Assembly: GCA_008711295.1 (NCBI GenBank)
Contig: VUYV01000180.1
Location: forward strand, 661,941-725,940
From: Anarhynchus alexandrinus
Taxonomy: Eukaryota; Chordata; Aves; Charadriiformes; Charadriidae
Direction: 5' to 3'
DNA: 64,000 nt
Shown: positions 12,601-27,649 of the stretch, one piece after another
Numbering within the stretch: the first letter of the stretch is position 1
Layout: each line of letters begins with the position of its first letter
Position numbers and translations under genes: made by a program
The notes under the pieces: generated by a model
What the model saw: the letters and a program-made list of their open reading frames with translations, nothing else
Told to the model about the DNA's origin: nothing
The model's database searches: none

Positions 12601-15600
12601 TAAGACATAAATAAAAAAAAAAATAAACCAAACACCAAATGTAGTAAGTGCTTATTAGTTGTATTATCTACAGAGTCTCTAAGAGATCAAGGCTTCCTTG
12701 TGAGAGGCACTCTATATATACATTGAATAAAAGATTAGAAAGCTTTCAGTGTAAACAAACAAGAAGGCTGAAGGCAGAATGAGGGAATTGTTGATATTTT
12801 CTTTACTAAGGTTGAGAACCTCAACCACAGTCATGTTAACCAAGAGACAAGAACCCAGATTCCAAAAATACTCAGTACCAAACCCTCGCACCAAGTTCCC
12901 CAAGGAGCCCTCAACTCCCACTTAGTCATTTCTCCATAGTAAGTGTAATGACCAGAAGTCAGGGAACAATGGACAGAACTTGTTGTCAAACACCTTCAAA
13001 AATCCATTTTACTTAGGTAACTACAGAGAACTGAGCTCTTGAGAGATTCACCTTACATGACTTCCCTTCCAACAGACCAAGTGTCTGTGGCTAAGCCAAG
13101 AAAGGGAGCGAGGTTTCCTGAGAGCCCAAGACAGGACAGCTTGCCTGGAGGTTACAGCAACTCCTGCACCTCATTTCTGCTCATGCACTGGCTGTGGGAA
13201 CAACTCAGACACTCATTTGGTAATTACTGAACTATCAGAAGTACATACAGCTGGGCCGAAATCAGTGTTGATTCACTGCAATAGGGTGAACGGCGAGCTG
13301 CAGGATGAGCTGCTGCTCTGTGAGCTGGCTGCCAAGCCACCTCAGCAGCAGGGACAACTTAGTATAGTATATGTGAGAGGAAAATGCTTTTTGCTTCCAT
13401 TTTTTGCTAGTAATTTCTTACAAACTCCCATGTTATGCAAAGCATAAAGCTGAGACTCTCTACCAACAAACGTGTATTTAAGTACTTCGTGTCCCACTAG
13501 GCCTGAGAGCCCTAGAATTGTAAAAAGTGCACTTCTAGTAATTAAAAGGTAGTACTTACATATTGTCTACCGACAATACAGAAATCTAATCTCCTTGGGA
13601 AAAAAAAACCCTAAACTATTTTAAAAACAAAGTTTCTCATTTTGTTTGCTTGCTGAGCATGGGTCACTCTAAAAGGTGAATTGGTACACTGTAGCAATGC
13701 CTGATTTCACCCTGCACGCTCCTGACTTGCAGAGTTTACTGAAAAGGTTAAACCTGCTTGATGCTCATAAAATCTGCCTTTTTTCTTCATAGTAACAAAT
13801 ACAATCCGATTGACAAGTATGGAGAACGAGACCTAGCAGAAACCAGGGGTGAAATGCCCAGCTGATATCAATTGGGCTAGCTCCATTTTCTTCTTGAAGC
13901 TGATGCTGATATTCTGTAATTGTCCTGTAAGAAGACCTCGTAGATACTTTTTCTATTATCTTCTAACATCAGAGAGGCTTTAGAAGAAACACTTGTGGGC
14001 AAAGGAATGTGAATGGAAGAGAAACTACTGACAGGGCATCTAAGTACCACTGGTCCAAAAAGAGGAAGACGTGGTGCGCAGACGGATCAGAGAGTTTTCT
14101 TCTTCTTCCCCTGCCATGGACCTTCACCATTTTCTCTCCAGACCACATAGAAGCTACCAACAGTCATCTGTACACCTCCCAAACCTAATTTCAACACCCC
14201 GAGTGGATGCCAGTAGGCCTTAAGTTTTGTGGCTAGCCCTCAGTTCAGGAGTGAATTTAGCATAGGTGAAGGTGGACACTACAGCAAAGGTCACATGAAC
14301 AAATTCTGCAGAGTTCACCTGAGTTTTTTATTTTTTTCACTTAAGAAAAAAGAGAGAACAGTTTTAGTCTACAAGAGGACCATGAGCTCAAGTCTAAAGT
14401 AACAAGGAACTTGTTTGTTTTCACTCTTTTTCTCAGTATAACTTCTTGTTCAGCAGCACTACACTGTGTACCCTAAATTCTGGAGAAAATCTGCCCTACT
14501 TTTGACCTGGGAGACTATAAATAAATGTAGACAAAACACAGACAATAGCAGACGACAGCATATTTTTACATATATTAGAAGAAATTATAGCAATATTCTT
14601 CTTCACAGAAGTTATTTGTTCCCTTAAGCTCTTGATAACTTTGTGCTTAGTGAAAATGGTTGTGTGTGTGTGGCACTTTAATGTAATGACACTATCTGTA
14701 AGTACAATAGACTAAGTTTAAATAATGCTTCCTCACAAAGTTTCGGGCACACAACTAAGGAGTTAAGTAGTTTCCATGTTTGTTTTTCCTGGATCCTGTT
14801 CTGAGACTATCTTCCATAGCTGGAAAAGGTCAACATCCTACCATTAATACAACATTATTCCCACAAGTTTCTACAACACAAAAAAGTTTTCATAAACAAA
14901 AGGCATTTTTTTTTAATGTGGTGCATCAAGAGCCATGTTTACTTGTGCTGTTATTTTGCCAGTACCTTATGGTTTAGAAAAGATAAGGCTATTAACGGAA
15001 TTTTAAATACATATTTTTTGATCTTATTCCACATTGGGAATGAAAGAAAATGTTACTAAACTGTCCTCCCAACTTCCTCTCTTGAGAGGTCAGACAACTT
15101 GGCAATCTATCACTTCTGAAAAAAAAAAGTATATATATGTATATTTGAAGGAGCCATGACATGTTAAAAAAAATTATACCCAATCATTCAAAATTTTCTG
15201 AACTTCGCCCTGAAAATAAATAATGTTATGACATTAAGAAACCAGTTTGAAGTATTTTATAGTTATTACAGTAAAGCCCTACAAATCTTCTCATACTCAA
15301 AACGCTCAGAGGAATTCCTCTCCTTTGACTTTTAACTCACTTTGTTCCTATGCACTGGTTGGCAAGCACAGTTCATCTGGGAAATGCACATACATTTATA
15401 GTCTTTCCATTGCTCAGTTTTGTGTAATACTTCAAGAGAGTGTTCACGAAAGCAGTACCAAAGTGCTTGCGTGACATCTGGCTAAAAACGTAAAAGGACA
15501 AAATAATGGAAGAGAAGTGAGGTTTTTTTCTTCACATATAGTTTTCAACTGCGGCACCTGTTTGGATTGCTCATGTGTTCACAACGCATATGATTCACAG

Positions 15601-18600
15601 CCCTTTTCTCCAGAGAAACAAATGCGCAAAACTGGTATGTACTACCCAGAACGTGGGTCCCGCTATTTCTTCCCTTTAATCTTCCAAATCTAATGTGGAA
15701 AGAATGTATTGGAGTAGTGATATCTGAAAAAAAAGGTGTGGTGCGTGGAATTAAACATGTGATAATCTTGAACTCTGAAAACCATAAATTGTTATTATCT
15801 GTTAGTCCTCTTGATCTGACTCTTCTCTATAGCACGTCTTCCAGAAAACAATCAGTGAGCTGGTACGTGCTGTCAGTTACCAGTATTAGATGAGAAATGC
15901 TCCTGTTAAGTTTTCTAACATGAGGGTAAACACAGAAACCTGAAGAGCCGAAGCACTCTTTAACCTTCCTGCACTGCCCACACCGTCTGCTGGTGCTGGA
16001 TCATGGTGTAGGTCTCCACTGGTCTCTGGGTATGTCTCCTTGGGGACCTCTTTCTTTGAAGGACTCTTTTCCTTACCCATGCCCCATTAAGGAAAGGGAT
16101 TTTGTGTCCGGGAAGCAACTTTTGACCTCTCTCTGAAACTTGGGCAAGTCACAAACCTTTGTAAAGTTGCATACACTGAGCAAAGCTTTTGACTTTCAGT
16201 GGTTGAAACACGGGATGATGCCATTGCTTTGGAGTGTGCCCAAACCCTCATGGCTTCTTGGCAAGGCCAGGCTCTGCGAAGAAGGAGCACCCCATGTGGA
16301 CAGGTCTGTTGTGTATGCCCACCAATAGCTTGCCTGGAGCAGTGTCAGCCTTGCAAAGACCTGGGTGGGTGCCTGCCACAATGCTTAGGAGCTCCAGGAG
16401 AATCATTCCTACAGTTCCTCTTCCAAACCAGCCTGGGACAGATATGAAAACTTAGAACAGGTTTCCCATCCCTTCTCAGTCAGTGTGGAGCACACCCAAG
16501 GAGAGAGCAGGCTTGATGACGAGGTCAGTGTAGGCTGCCAGCTGGAGGTGTCCAAGAAACCAGAAGCAAGGTTGTGAAAATGATTGGTAATGGGAGTCAG
16601 AGAGAAAAGATGGGTCCTGGTGGCGCAAGAAGATTGGGACTCGGAGTAACAGCACAAGAAGGGGCTGAATTTTTTGAAAAAAGGATGGGCAACTAGTGAA
16701 AAAGGGATTTTATGGTCAAATGGTGATGCAGACAGCTGTAGATGAAGTACAGAATAATGCATAAAGGGAATAACAGTCAGAATATTTGTAGTTTTAAACT
16801 TTTTTTTTTAGACACGATTCTGGATTACACAAGTGATGTATTATACAGGATTAATGACTGCCAAGCAGGTCAGGATTTTGTAGCTGAATTTGCACTCCCA
16901 TCTAAGAGCTATTCAGCGGTAACGTGGTGCTGATGACTGCCCTCTCTTCTGAGAAAAACGTGGAGAGCAGGTGAGGAATAGGTGGTGACTCCACCACCTC
17001 AGTTGAAAGATACTCTGTAAGTCGAATTGGAGGAGTAAAATGGGGTAACTTCCCCTTGAGAAGCTTTCAAGAATGCTCTGTTCAAACTCCTAATTTCTAT
17101 GTTTGGTTAGCCATCACCCAAACAAGAAGTTTTGTTCAGAGTTGTCCGTTAAAAGAGCCCTAACAACAGGTGAGGTAACCCATAGCTCGACCGCTCTGAA
17201 TATCAACAGACACTGATTTTGCATGCTAAATATTCAGGTTAAAGATGTGGAGGAAAAAATGCAAGGGGGCTATCCCTATCCCTAGGTACCTCATCTAGTC
17301 GAGACACATAATACCCCAACCAAAAGGAGAGGGGCAGAACACAGAAACCGATCTGGTAATACAGCAATAAAAGTCACAGCGTCCTGAAGCGGTTACAGGA
17401 ACACACATAGTAGCACATAACGGAAAGCAAATGGGCAGTTCATATTACTCGGGCTCCATATCCCCCAGCCACAAAGCAGTAAAAACACTATCACACTAAC
17501 AGCAACAGAGGAGATTACATCATTTCAGGGACACATCTGACTCTGGCTGTAAGAGAATCCAGAGGAGCACAAATGTCAGGCTAAAAGCTGGTAAGAGCCA
17601 ACAGAGCATTACAAACACCATGGCATCGTACAAAGGCATAAGCACTGGACATAGACTAAACTGGCCGAAGTTTCAGGGTCATAAACAAAGCAGGGGTTTG
17701 TTTCACAGCCCCCATCAGAATTTATTCTTAGCATATTCATCTGCCCGAATATTCAGAAGTCAGATAGGAAGTAAATGAAATTCATCAGTCATCAGCTGGC
17801 CGATGCTCCTGCATCCTGGAGTGTTTACGGGTTGTGCAACACTTCCTCTCCCAGGGAAAAAATCCTTGTCACAAGACAAAATGTTTTTTTCAATCACTGG
17901 TTCTTAATAACAGTTTGTTGCTGAGGTTTGCTTTGCTTTGTCTCTGCTTACCTCATGACACTTTAGTGCCTAAATATTAGTGGATTGTTTGAAAGACTTG
18001 CCTTTTGCTTGATTTACATATCACTATGTACACTTTTACAATTTTTCTTTCTGACTACCACCCTCTCCTCCTTCCAGCCCATCCTAACTAACTCAAGGAA
18101 ACTTCTGCTTGTTCTATAATTACACTGAAATCTTTGAACCCATGGAAGGAGGCACTTCTAAGAAGGAAGTCTTGACGCTATTTTGCCTTGGAGAGTAGTA
18201 GATCAGTATCTCCAGATGGTTTTATCTCCCTTCTCCCCTGAAAGACAAATTTGAGCAAAGATGGCAATTTCCTATTTCTATTACAAGAAACTGAAAGGTT
18301 CTCACAGAAGTGTAAGCTGGAAGCTTAAGCATTTCCCTCCTGGATCCTTTGGCATGTCTTTGCTACTGTTGTAGCTTTGACTTAAAACACCTGGGTCTTC
18401 CCTGGTCAAACACTATAAAATCCACCTGTGATGTTTCTGCTTTCTTACAAAACACGCTTTGCGCCTCTCGTGAATTCTTAGATGCTTAGTTAGCTCTTAA
18501 AAACCAAACCTTACTTTTTGTGAGATTTCAGTTCTGAAAGCTAATCAGACCAGCAACCACAATAACAAACGATCAAACTAGAAAAGCCCTCCTTGCAGGG

Positions 18601-19879
18601 CTTCAACCAAACTGTGTCTGATGGAAATCGCTGCGATCCGTTCGGCAAGCGTACAGCTGGGGTGGGATACCTCCCGCAACTTTTTATATGTGCCTGCAGC
18701 TAAAGGGATTAATTTGCAACACATGCTCAAAGGGTATCACGTACTTGCTCAAAGAGGCTGGTTAATTCATAGATGTTACAGGACCCTGGGACTGACATGC
18801 TTTCCTACTGAGTGAATTTTGAGGAAGTTCTTCCTTGAACTAAATGGCTATTTTTAAGGTGTAAGCATAAGTTTGACTTCTATTTCAATTAATTGTAAGA
18901 ACAGATTATAATACTTGAGAAAACACAAGCTGACTGAACTTCTTGCTGAAACTGCAGTAGATGTCTGAATAAACAAACTGCAGGAATAGATGAACAATTA
19001 TAAACTAATACCAGGTATTAAATTTCATTATGGGAATGCTTTTAACTGATTTGAAGAAGAAATTGTACTCCACCAGGCATGGAGAACAGCCATGCAGCCT
19101 ATACACTTACCGACATCTTCAACAGAATTTGGTTTAGAGAATTAGGCATATGAAAGAGATTTTACAGTATGAAAGATCTCTACATCAAAGATCGCCTCTT
19201 GAAGCAAAGGATTCACAAGTGGCCGCATGAGTGTTCCAGAGATTGTAAATACATGGCAGAGAAGTATGTTTATCCCACAAAACTGAAAAGGACTCCTGTT
19301 TATTTAGTACACAGAGGGAGGAACACATTTAGCTTTACAATTACACTTTATTGCAGGAGGGTTTATTCAGCCAGTCGGTGTTCTGATTTACACCATGCAA
19401 AACATCTTTGAAGTTATTTAAGTTACACGATGTATATAAATCAGGATAGGTTTTTGCCTAGGACTAAGAATAGATACAGAAGGAAAATCCTTACAGGGAA
19501 AAGGCAGAACACAATGTCTGCGAGGGGGAGAGTAAATAAACAGCAGTCCATACTGCAGCTGTGTAAATGCACTGAGCCCACAGACTCGGCAGACAATATG
19601 ATGTGTGTATTTATACCAGAGTGTTGGGGCTTTTTAAGCAGATAAAAATAATCTTTTTTAAAGTGTGCTTACTGAGAATGGTATTTAGCATTTAATTAGT
19701 TTTGGTAAACATGAGGGGACAAACTGTCATACTTAGGCAGGGCACACTGAAGTTATTCAGAGGATTTTTGATGATTAAATGTATATATGACTGATACAAT
19801 CAGCACTGGCTAGCTGAAACTATTTCCGTACTTCATAAAACTATTACTGTGACAGCAACATGTATCTTTGATGGCTATA
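12601..19879. other. Non-coding DNA; no gene seen
   Basis: The stretch holds only unique sequence with simple features: an A-rich run near 12609-12625, a short (TG)n near 14661-14672, A/T-rich runs near 15113-15145 and a poly(T) near 16801. No splice-framed exon, RNA gene or repeat family was recognised. Open frames are 60-117 codons and domain-free. Confidence 0.55.
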
Positions 19880-20930
19880 CATGTACTTTACTAGAGAGGA
19901 GGGTACTCCTGTGGTAGGAGAGTCGTGTGTCCCTCCAGTGAGGACTGGACATTTTGAGGAGGGAGATGCAGGGGACAGGACGGTCTCCTTCCCCCAAGGG
20001 GAGGACACCCAACCCTCTGCACGTTTCTTGTTCTGCACGCCATGTACCATGGTAGGGCATGGGCTGAAGTGTCCCGCTAAGTTGTCAGTGTGTTGGCCCC
20101 TTGGGGCAGTGTCGGGGTCACCTTCTGCTACCGCCCAAGGGGGTTGGTCAGAGGGCACCCTGATCCTTCCCATGGGTGCTTCCCGATGAAGCAACCCCCT
20201 CCTCCTTGGCCTTGGTGGTAGCCACAGATCCAGACTAACCCCAACAGACCTGTTCTCTACTTCCATGTATCTGGAATAGCTCAGGCAGCTTCAGAGGCAC
20301 GACGCCGGAGGACGGCGGCTCAGGGGGCAGGAGAAGCAAACCTGTTCTCTAGCACACTTGACTGGGGTTACCACTGCAGATCAGTCCCTGGAGGTGCTTG
20401 ATCTCGCGGAGGTGCCCTGTGTCTTTAACAACATCACTCCAACACATACCGTTCCCCTTCTCAAGAGATGCTCGAGCCATTGTGCCAGATAGAAAATATG
20501 CCAGTACACGCCTGCTGGGCCCCGAGGAAATAGCTCTACAGGTGCAGGGGTGAGAAGCTCCCCACCGAGATGCTGATGGTGGCAGTGCTGAGGCCAGCGG
20601 CAGGAGGACGGCTGCGCTTGCCTCCACCATGGAGCGGGAAGTGCTAGGTACCATCCTGGGGAGCCACCATCATGTCTCCTTTTCCCCCTCCTCTTCCTGC
20701 CCAGAGAAATTCCCGACACGTCCCACCCTGGATGAACTGTGCTGGGCAGTATGTGGGGGCCGAGGGAAAGAGAGAAGGGGAGGGAGGCAAGGGCTGCTGC
20801 TGCCCCAGCACCCCTGCTACCTGCTGGGGACAGGAGGAAGCACTGGGGCCTGGTGGCCTCCTGCTCCTCACTCTGCGCATGGACCCATCCGTGATCCTGG
20901 GTCTACAGGTCTACATGATCTACTTAACCT
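19880..20930. other. GC-rich block of unknown nature
   Basis: About 1 kb of clearly higher GC and CpG content than the flanks, with roughly 30 CpGs by eye, clustered near 20300-20330 and 20400-20640. Open frames of 100-140 codons occur on both strands, which is what low stop-codon density in GC-rich DNA produces. The 12-mer acctgttctcta is directly repeated about 91 bp apart, near 20248 and 20339. No known domain, LTR boundary or promoter is recognisable. It could be a decayed repeat, a small CpG island or an unrecognised exon. Confidence 0.4.
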
Positions 20931-23900
20931 CCTCTGCATTTTTGCCTGCAGGCCCAGGAACAGCTCATTTTTTAAGCAGAATTTTCTATGGTGGCCAAAG
21001 GTCCGCTGTTAGCAGCAGCTATATTTTATGATGACATTTTTTAGATGGCTTTACAATTCACCCAGTGGTTTTCTTAGACATGCTTCCTCTCCTCAGGCTG
21101 CTCTGCTGTTTTTCTGGGAAGCATAATGTTTTTCTTCTATCTCCTTTGATGATAAAACTCTGTCTCCCCTTGAGAAACTTTTCTGGTCCTTCCCCCTTCT
21201 CCATTCTGCTGAGTTCTGGATCTTAATGCTGTTATTTAATTGGATAAAGTGACTTCTTCCATTTTCCATTTATATTTCATAGCACATCTGCAGCATTTGA
21301 GAGTTCACTGCATGGACGTTTCAAACCACACCATAGGATCTTGGCAGTTACACATGACTTCAGAGATTTTATACACATATATCTGACGTACAGAGGAAGT
21401 AATTAAACCATATGGACCTCTCCCATACAGTAGGAAGCACAGCACAAATCTTCTCACTTGATTTATTATAACCTTATGTCATTTAGCAAAACCAACTTTG
21501 CAACTGTTTGGAAGAAAGAAGCCAGCTGAGGAGGGGAGAGAGGATCTGCGCGGGGAGCTGTGGCTCAGGCAATCCTGAGCGGTTCTACGTGCCTGTGGCT
21601 GTACAGTGCAGTCAAGACCTCGCTGGCAGCACCAGGTACCAGCTAGCAGAGTGTAAACTCCACAGTTTGGTTTGTGAGGCTTTGTGTCAACAAGAAAAAC
21701 AAATGGATCTGTCCTCAGCCTGCATGTTTATCTCTGGCTCTGCTCTGATGGCAGGAGCTAAGGTGGAGGGGCTGCAGGGGACAGCACCAGAAGCTGTCCC
21801 ATGTCACAGAGGGGGAGCCCACCCCTCCCCTATCCTGCAGCCCCACTCTGTGCAGAGAGGTTGGAGAAGGACGAGGCTGGGCTCGTGCAATTTAGCCTGT
21901 CCCATCTGCTGGGTACACTGATGGTGGGGGAATGGTCCCAACAATCTCTGCCAACGTACAAAGTGCCTAGCAAATATAACTAAAGTAAAATAAAAGCTGT
22001 GGGAAAGGATGCAAGATGGTGTTACACTGCACATGCGTGCCAAGCACATGGAGGAGCGTGCTCTGTAATGGAAAGGGCGTTAGTCTCACAGTGGTAAGGG
22101 ATACTCTGCAGTAGCACCACAGTCATATTTGAACTGAAGAGTTTCCTGCGGAAAATATGTTCTATCCATAAACCTGCACACCAGTTTATGCCCTCACTAA
22201 ACACCGGAATAATGAGAATATATGGGTACATATGGGTCCAACACCCACAGCATGCTGTGGTGCCTTTGCACCCTGTGCCTCTGGAGTCCCTGTCCACTGG
22301 AAGGAAGCCGTCACCGTGCCCCTCTGCGTGCTGCTACCTCTGCCTTTAACGTGGAAGCGCTAGCGATGCTCCTGGCACCGTACGAACAGCCACACGCAAA
22401 CAGCTCCTGCCCCAAGGAGCGTAAATCCTAACACCACCAAGCACAGCCAGCCACAACCAGCGTGAAGACCGCGGCACCCCGCATCGCAGGGGGAAGAGTT
22501 CATCTCCCAGAACCGGCTTCTCTCATTCCTCCTCCAGGCTACCAAGAAGGGAAGTGCCTTTAGCACAAAAAGGGTGGTGAAATGGCAAAGGAAAAGATGT
22601 TGCGTGCTTGGGAGCAAATAACAGAAAGGTCATAAATATAACAGAGAAGAAGAAGAGGATCTAGAAGCTGATAAACAGCCAAAAGCAAGAGGTGGTTTAT
22701 AGGGAAAAAAAGGAATATTTGGATCAGAAGAGAATAATACAGACATATCCAAGTCCTTATTAGACTGCAGAAAGACTGTATTGGCTGCTGTAGCCTGAAT
22801 GGACTGAAGCACTATGTATACTGGGGAGGACAGCGAGCACAAGAACTTTCTTTTTTGCTCGTACACCGATGCTATGCTTTGCCAACAACCTTAGGGCCAA
22901 ATAAACCTGCTTCTAAACAAGTTGTAAGGCTTGATAATATCTCTTTAACCAGTGTTACTATCTTCACAGAAAATTAGTTCTGCTAACTAATAAAATAAGC
23001 AATAGTTAGACACAAAATTTCATTGAACAACCACGACCCATACTGAAAAAAAAACAACCCACAAAAAAACCCAAAGAGCTTTTCTTCGCTGGGTGCCTAT
23101 GATAGTACTAGACAGAAAGAAATCTGACAGACTAATATAATCTCTTCACAGAAAAATAATTTTAGCCTGTGGAAGAAAAAACGCTGCATGGATGTTTTAT
23201 TTGTTTAGGCTTGCATCTTATTCATTGTCTAGAGCCGTTCTCCATACTTAAAACATAGACTTCTATCCTTCCAGATCTTCTTTCTGCATGCTCCCAAAGC
23301 AAATATCTAATTGTAAGATAATTTAACGCTTGTCATTCTTTCCCAGATCAATGTAATGGAAGCACTTGCATATACTTCAACGGCCCCGTTCATTATACAA
23401 AGACACTGAAAAGTATTCAGAAACCTTATATACAAACTGAGGTAAAGAAGGAACATTTATGCTCTTAAGTGTCAATAAGAAAATGCTGAGAACAGGCTCA
23501 GTCTGCCTCAGCAGATACTGTTCGTGATGACAGCCTGCCCATTCCCACATTCCTGGTCTCTCCAGGTCAGACTCAAAGGATTCCACTAATAGTTTGGTAC
23601 TTACCAAAGCAGACACAAGGAAAATGGGTCAATGTTACTTGCTCCCATGTGACAAAAATACAGAAAATAGAAACAAGCAGCATTTGAGAAACTTGTAAAG
23701 CCTTGGACACATGTCATGAGAAACCATTTACGCTCTCTAGAGTGTAATTTAAGCGCAAAAAGATGACCTGGATTATCCCCCTTGGATGCCTGTGTGAGCT
23801 ACCCAGTTGCAGAGCAAGGCCATCATCCACCCGCTGCACGGTCTTTAAACTCCTGCTCACACAGTAAGCAGAAATTGCAAAACTTGGCCAAGAGCACAAA

Positions 23901-26900
23901 GAATATTTTTGTGCAGTAGTTGTACTGTCTGACTGTCAGAAGTCAAAGCCTGATATTTGTCCTAAAACAATCCTGAGAGTGCATTTCATTTCCGTAATGA
24001 AGTGTAATTCATATGTGAAAACCAAACAAAAATATCAGTGATACATGAGAATGTACTGTGCTGTGCAGACACTATTGACCAGAATGAGTGGAAGGATTAC
24101 AGATGAGTAGACAGTCATGAAATTGCTTAACTGCAGGTACTTATTTTCTAAATAAGGTAAAATATACTTCCACTATTTCATAGGAAGACAGGAAGGAAAA
24201 AGTTTAGTTTTAGGTAAACAGTATGGCAATATTTTTAAATGGTTGTGAATTATATCCAAAGGCTTCGTATTCCAGCATCAGCTACTGTGACCAAAGTTAA
24301 CTTTGCGCTACTCATCTCCAACAAGTTTCCTTTCTATTATTTCTTCACGACAGTTAAATTTTCTACAGTTAAATTTTAAGTCTTGTTTTATCTTCTGCGA
24401 TAAAATGGTTCCTGATTCCTTACTGTGATTTCTCTTACTTTTTCCTCCACATCTCATTCAAATTTGTGATATGCAGATGGCCAAATACACTCTTAAAAAT
24501 GCTGCCCTCAAAATAAATTCCTAAAATACCAGTGAACTACCTTCTCAATTTACTAGCAAACTGCTGTAAGATTTGTTTTCTTATTTGCGTGTAACAAGCC
24601 CATAAATCAACGGAATACATAGGTAATGCAAAAGGCATCAAATGGTGTCATTTCAAACGCAAGAGCTGAATCTGCATTACAAATAGAGTTAATCCAGCAC
24701 ATTTACTTCAGTCACAGTTTTGTTTAAACTACAACCTTGGTATTCATTTTGATTGATTATATGAATTCTTGAGCTTTGTCCAACGCTGTTGAATTGTTCT
24801 CTCATCACACCAGCTGAGATTGCAAAGGTTTCTGACATAAGCTCATAGGGGAAGTATCTGCACAGATCTAGCCCAGGTCAACGGGCTTTGGAGAAAAAGT
24901 ACAGTATCTGTATGAACGCTGCACACCTGTATTTATTTTGCTGGAGACAACGTATGTCAGTCTGGGGAAGTTTTAAAAGACGAAGTTGAAAACGGAAGTA
25001 AAAAGGTGGACGTGTCCTTTTGATTACCTTTCAGTCAAGTATCACGCTTTTTCTCCTGTACAGTTGATTTGAAAAAGGTTTTGGAGGAGTTTTGCTTTCA
25101 GGGCTGGAGCAAATACAGGGAGTGCAATTTGTTAGTGGGGGATGGGCTTAACAATACTGTAGTCCTTTAGATTACAAATATATATAATTTTTAAAGGTTA
25201 CTTATGGAATCAAACAGCCATATCTGGCTGAAGCACAAATGCTCTGCAAAAGAACAAAAGAATAAATAGGAGGGGAAAAAATATCATTTTTGGTCAACAT
25301 GCATAATTTTAAACATTCTTTACAATATTCTGAATATTTAAAAATGAAAATGTGATTTTGGTGTAAAAATTTAATTGCATTCCTGTATGTATTGAAACAA
25401 AACATCCTGCTTTTTCTTACACATTTTGCATTTTTTATTTGAAAGAGATTCTGAGGAAAACCTTTCACTAACTCTTCCCAAATCTCAGGTTTTGTTTAGA
25501 ATGCATATATGGAAGGAGGATGGACTGCTTCTTGCTCCTGGGAAAGTCATCTAGCCTCAGTCCACCAGTTCAAAAAGATCTCTGATGTTGATTAAACATG
25601 TATAAACAGAGCTAAAAAAAAAAGGAAACATGCATATTTCACTCAAAAATATGTCAGGACAAATGTACTAAAGAACAGCAATTAGCAACCAACATGAGTA
25701 TCCAGCTACATGGTTGATTGATAGTCAACGTAGCCCAGGTTAAGCAATTTTCACTAAGTAAAACATTAGGTCATAAACTAGGCATTAAGTTTCAGACTGA
25801 CTCAAGTTCAAGATCTATCAAGCAAACCTGTATCCTGCCTGCCTTCGGTAGCTACCTCGAAAGATTATGGGCCCATTTACTGCTAACAGTTCGTGCAATT
25901 AAGCCTTATGCCCAAGATTTACATGCCTATGGCACAGTATCAAGACTTTAGGGATTTATATATGCTAGCAAGACCTCGTATGGAAGTGTTTTGAAAGTAT
26001 AAACATAAACAAAAGCATGCATTTGAAACTGTACCCTCAAACGCGTGTGTAAAAGGGAACTGCACTCTTGTATCTGAAAGCAGAATTTAGCTTCATACTC
26101 TTAAACACTTTTTTATGGCAACACTCTTCTGTTCCTGTCTTTTGCAGTCACCAGTAAGCTGCTCTCCACTATTACCTTGACTAGAGAAAAAAAAGAAAAT
26201 TAAATCTCAATGTACCACACCAGACTTGATTACAGTATTGAAATACTGGAGGGTGCCTTCCTGTCCATGCATAATGCTTATTAGTACTATAGGTATTTTG
26301 CTCTTAAATCTGCCACCATTATAAATACCTCCCCCAAATATCTCCCCTCTGAGGACAGCTCCCCTTCCTGGAAGTTTCCAGCCACTAAACGTTGGCCCAT
26401 GAAGCAATGCGAAATTTTGAAGCATCTTTTTTTGGTACTTCATACCCATTCTAGTGCAGAATCTGACAATACTTCAGAAGATACATGTTCAAGTTCACTC
26501 CCAAAGCTTTGTGTATGCAAACACTGGAGAGCAAATAGGACATTTTTCAAACCATTTCTCTCTCAGGAAGTTTAAGAATAAAAAGAGAAAGACAAGCAAG
26601 GGCAGGCCACTGTATGTATGTAAACTTTGTGAATCAGAGTTTCTTCTTGTGGTGGGTTCATGTTAGGGTGTTTGCTGAGTGGCTTCTTGGGGATGTCTGA
26701 ATGGTGTATGAACTGGCTAGGTGGTTCCTTGACCCTTTCAATGGAGGAGCTTGCACAACAGAGGAGCTTGCATCAGCCTGTACACAGATGCTTCGGTCAG
26801 CTTGCCTTCTCCCCATGACTCCTTGGTAGATCTCAATGAGGCCAGATCTTCCTTGTTGTTACTTAGCTTAACGTGGGTAGAGCAGGGAAAGGGAAAAGTA

Positions 26901-27640
26901 ATCCCACTCACTTCTCAAAGAAGAAGTTATACTAATATAAACTTTCAAGAGCTAACAAATTGTAAGCTCAGGATGCAGGCAGAAGCTGAGCAACAGAGCA
27001 GAGACTACTCAGTTTGTGGCAGAGAGAGTGCAAGGTGTGTCATTGCTGCTCCAGGAGGCAGGTTTTGTATTTGCAGCCCCTGGTCCTAGCAGAAGTCCTG
27101 GACTTGTTCTCTAGAGGCAAGAGTGGCTGAGCTGGAGAGAAACAGGTCCTGCCAGGATGTGGTGGCGCAGTCCCATCTCTGCTGTGGCCGCCCTCACATG
27201 GACACCACCAAAAAAAATAACTGATATTGACTAAACAATTATTTAGAGGATGTAAATCTGAGGGAAGGTGGATAATCAGCTTGGAATGAGGGATCAAATC
27301 TCTGATAAACTCTAACCTCCAGCTGATTATAATGTCCGCTTGGCGTGAGGATGCTCCCGGAGTAGAGTGAATCTTCCAGGAGAGGACAAAGCAGGTGATG
27401 GTAGCGGGAGGTTCGATTATTTGACACAGAGATAGCTGGATTTGAAACAGCTGAGAGGACTAAAAGGTCTGCTGAATGCAAAGGTAGCAGAGCCCACGAG
27501 ATGTCCAGATATGTATTTAGTCTGGTTGAAGTGAGGAACCAGTGGTCACAATCTATGTTATACTACTGATGAGGGAAAGTAGAGTAGGGATGTCCTAGGA
27601 GGTTAGCATAAGGCTGCTGTGTGGGAGACTGAAGTTCTTG
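20931..27640. other. Non-coding DNA; no gene seen
   Basis: GC content is moderate up to about 22.5 kb and AT-rich afterwards. A 15-bp unit is duplicated at 24350-24379. At 26640-26780 the sequence starts like some bird LTRs (tgtggtgggttcatg) and repeats gaggagcttgca, but no LTR end could be found. No exon or RNA gene was recognised. Confidence 0.5.
24350..24379. repeat. 15-bp tandem duplication
   Basis: acagttaaattttct is followed directly by acagttaaattttaa, so the two copies differ only in their last two bases. This is a minimal tandem duplication, probably from replication slippage. Confidence 0.8.
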
Positions 27641-27649
27641 CACACTCCA

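Noticed and set aside
25500..25600. Possible CR1 3' end around gtcatctagcctcagtccac
   Set aside because: Too short and too diverged from the CR1 tail to separate from chance.
26640..27240. Possible LTR beginning with tgtggtgggttcatg
   Set aside because: Only the first few bases resemble a common bird LTR; no TATA box, polyadenylation signal or CA end could be matched.
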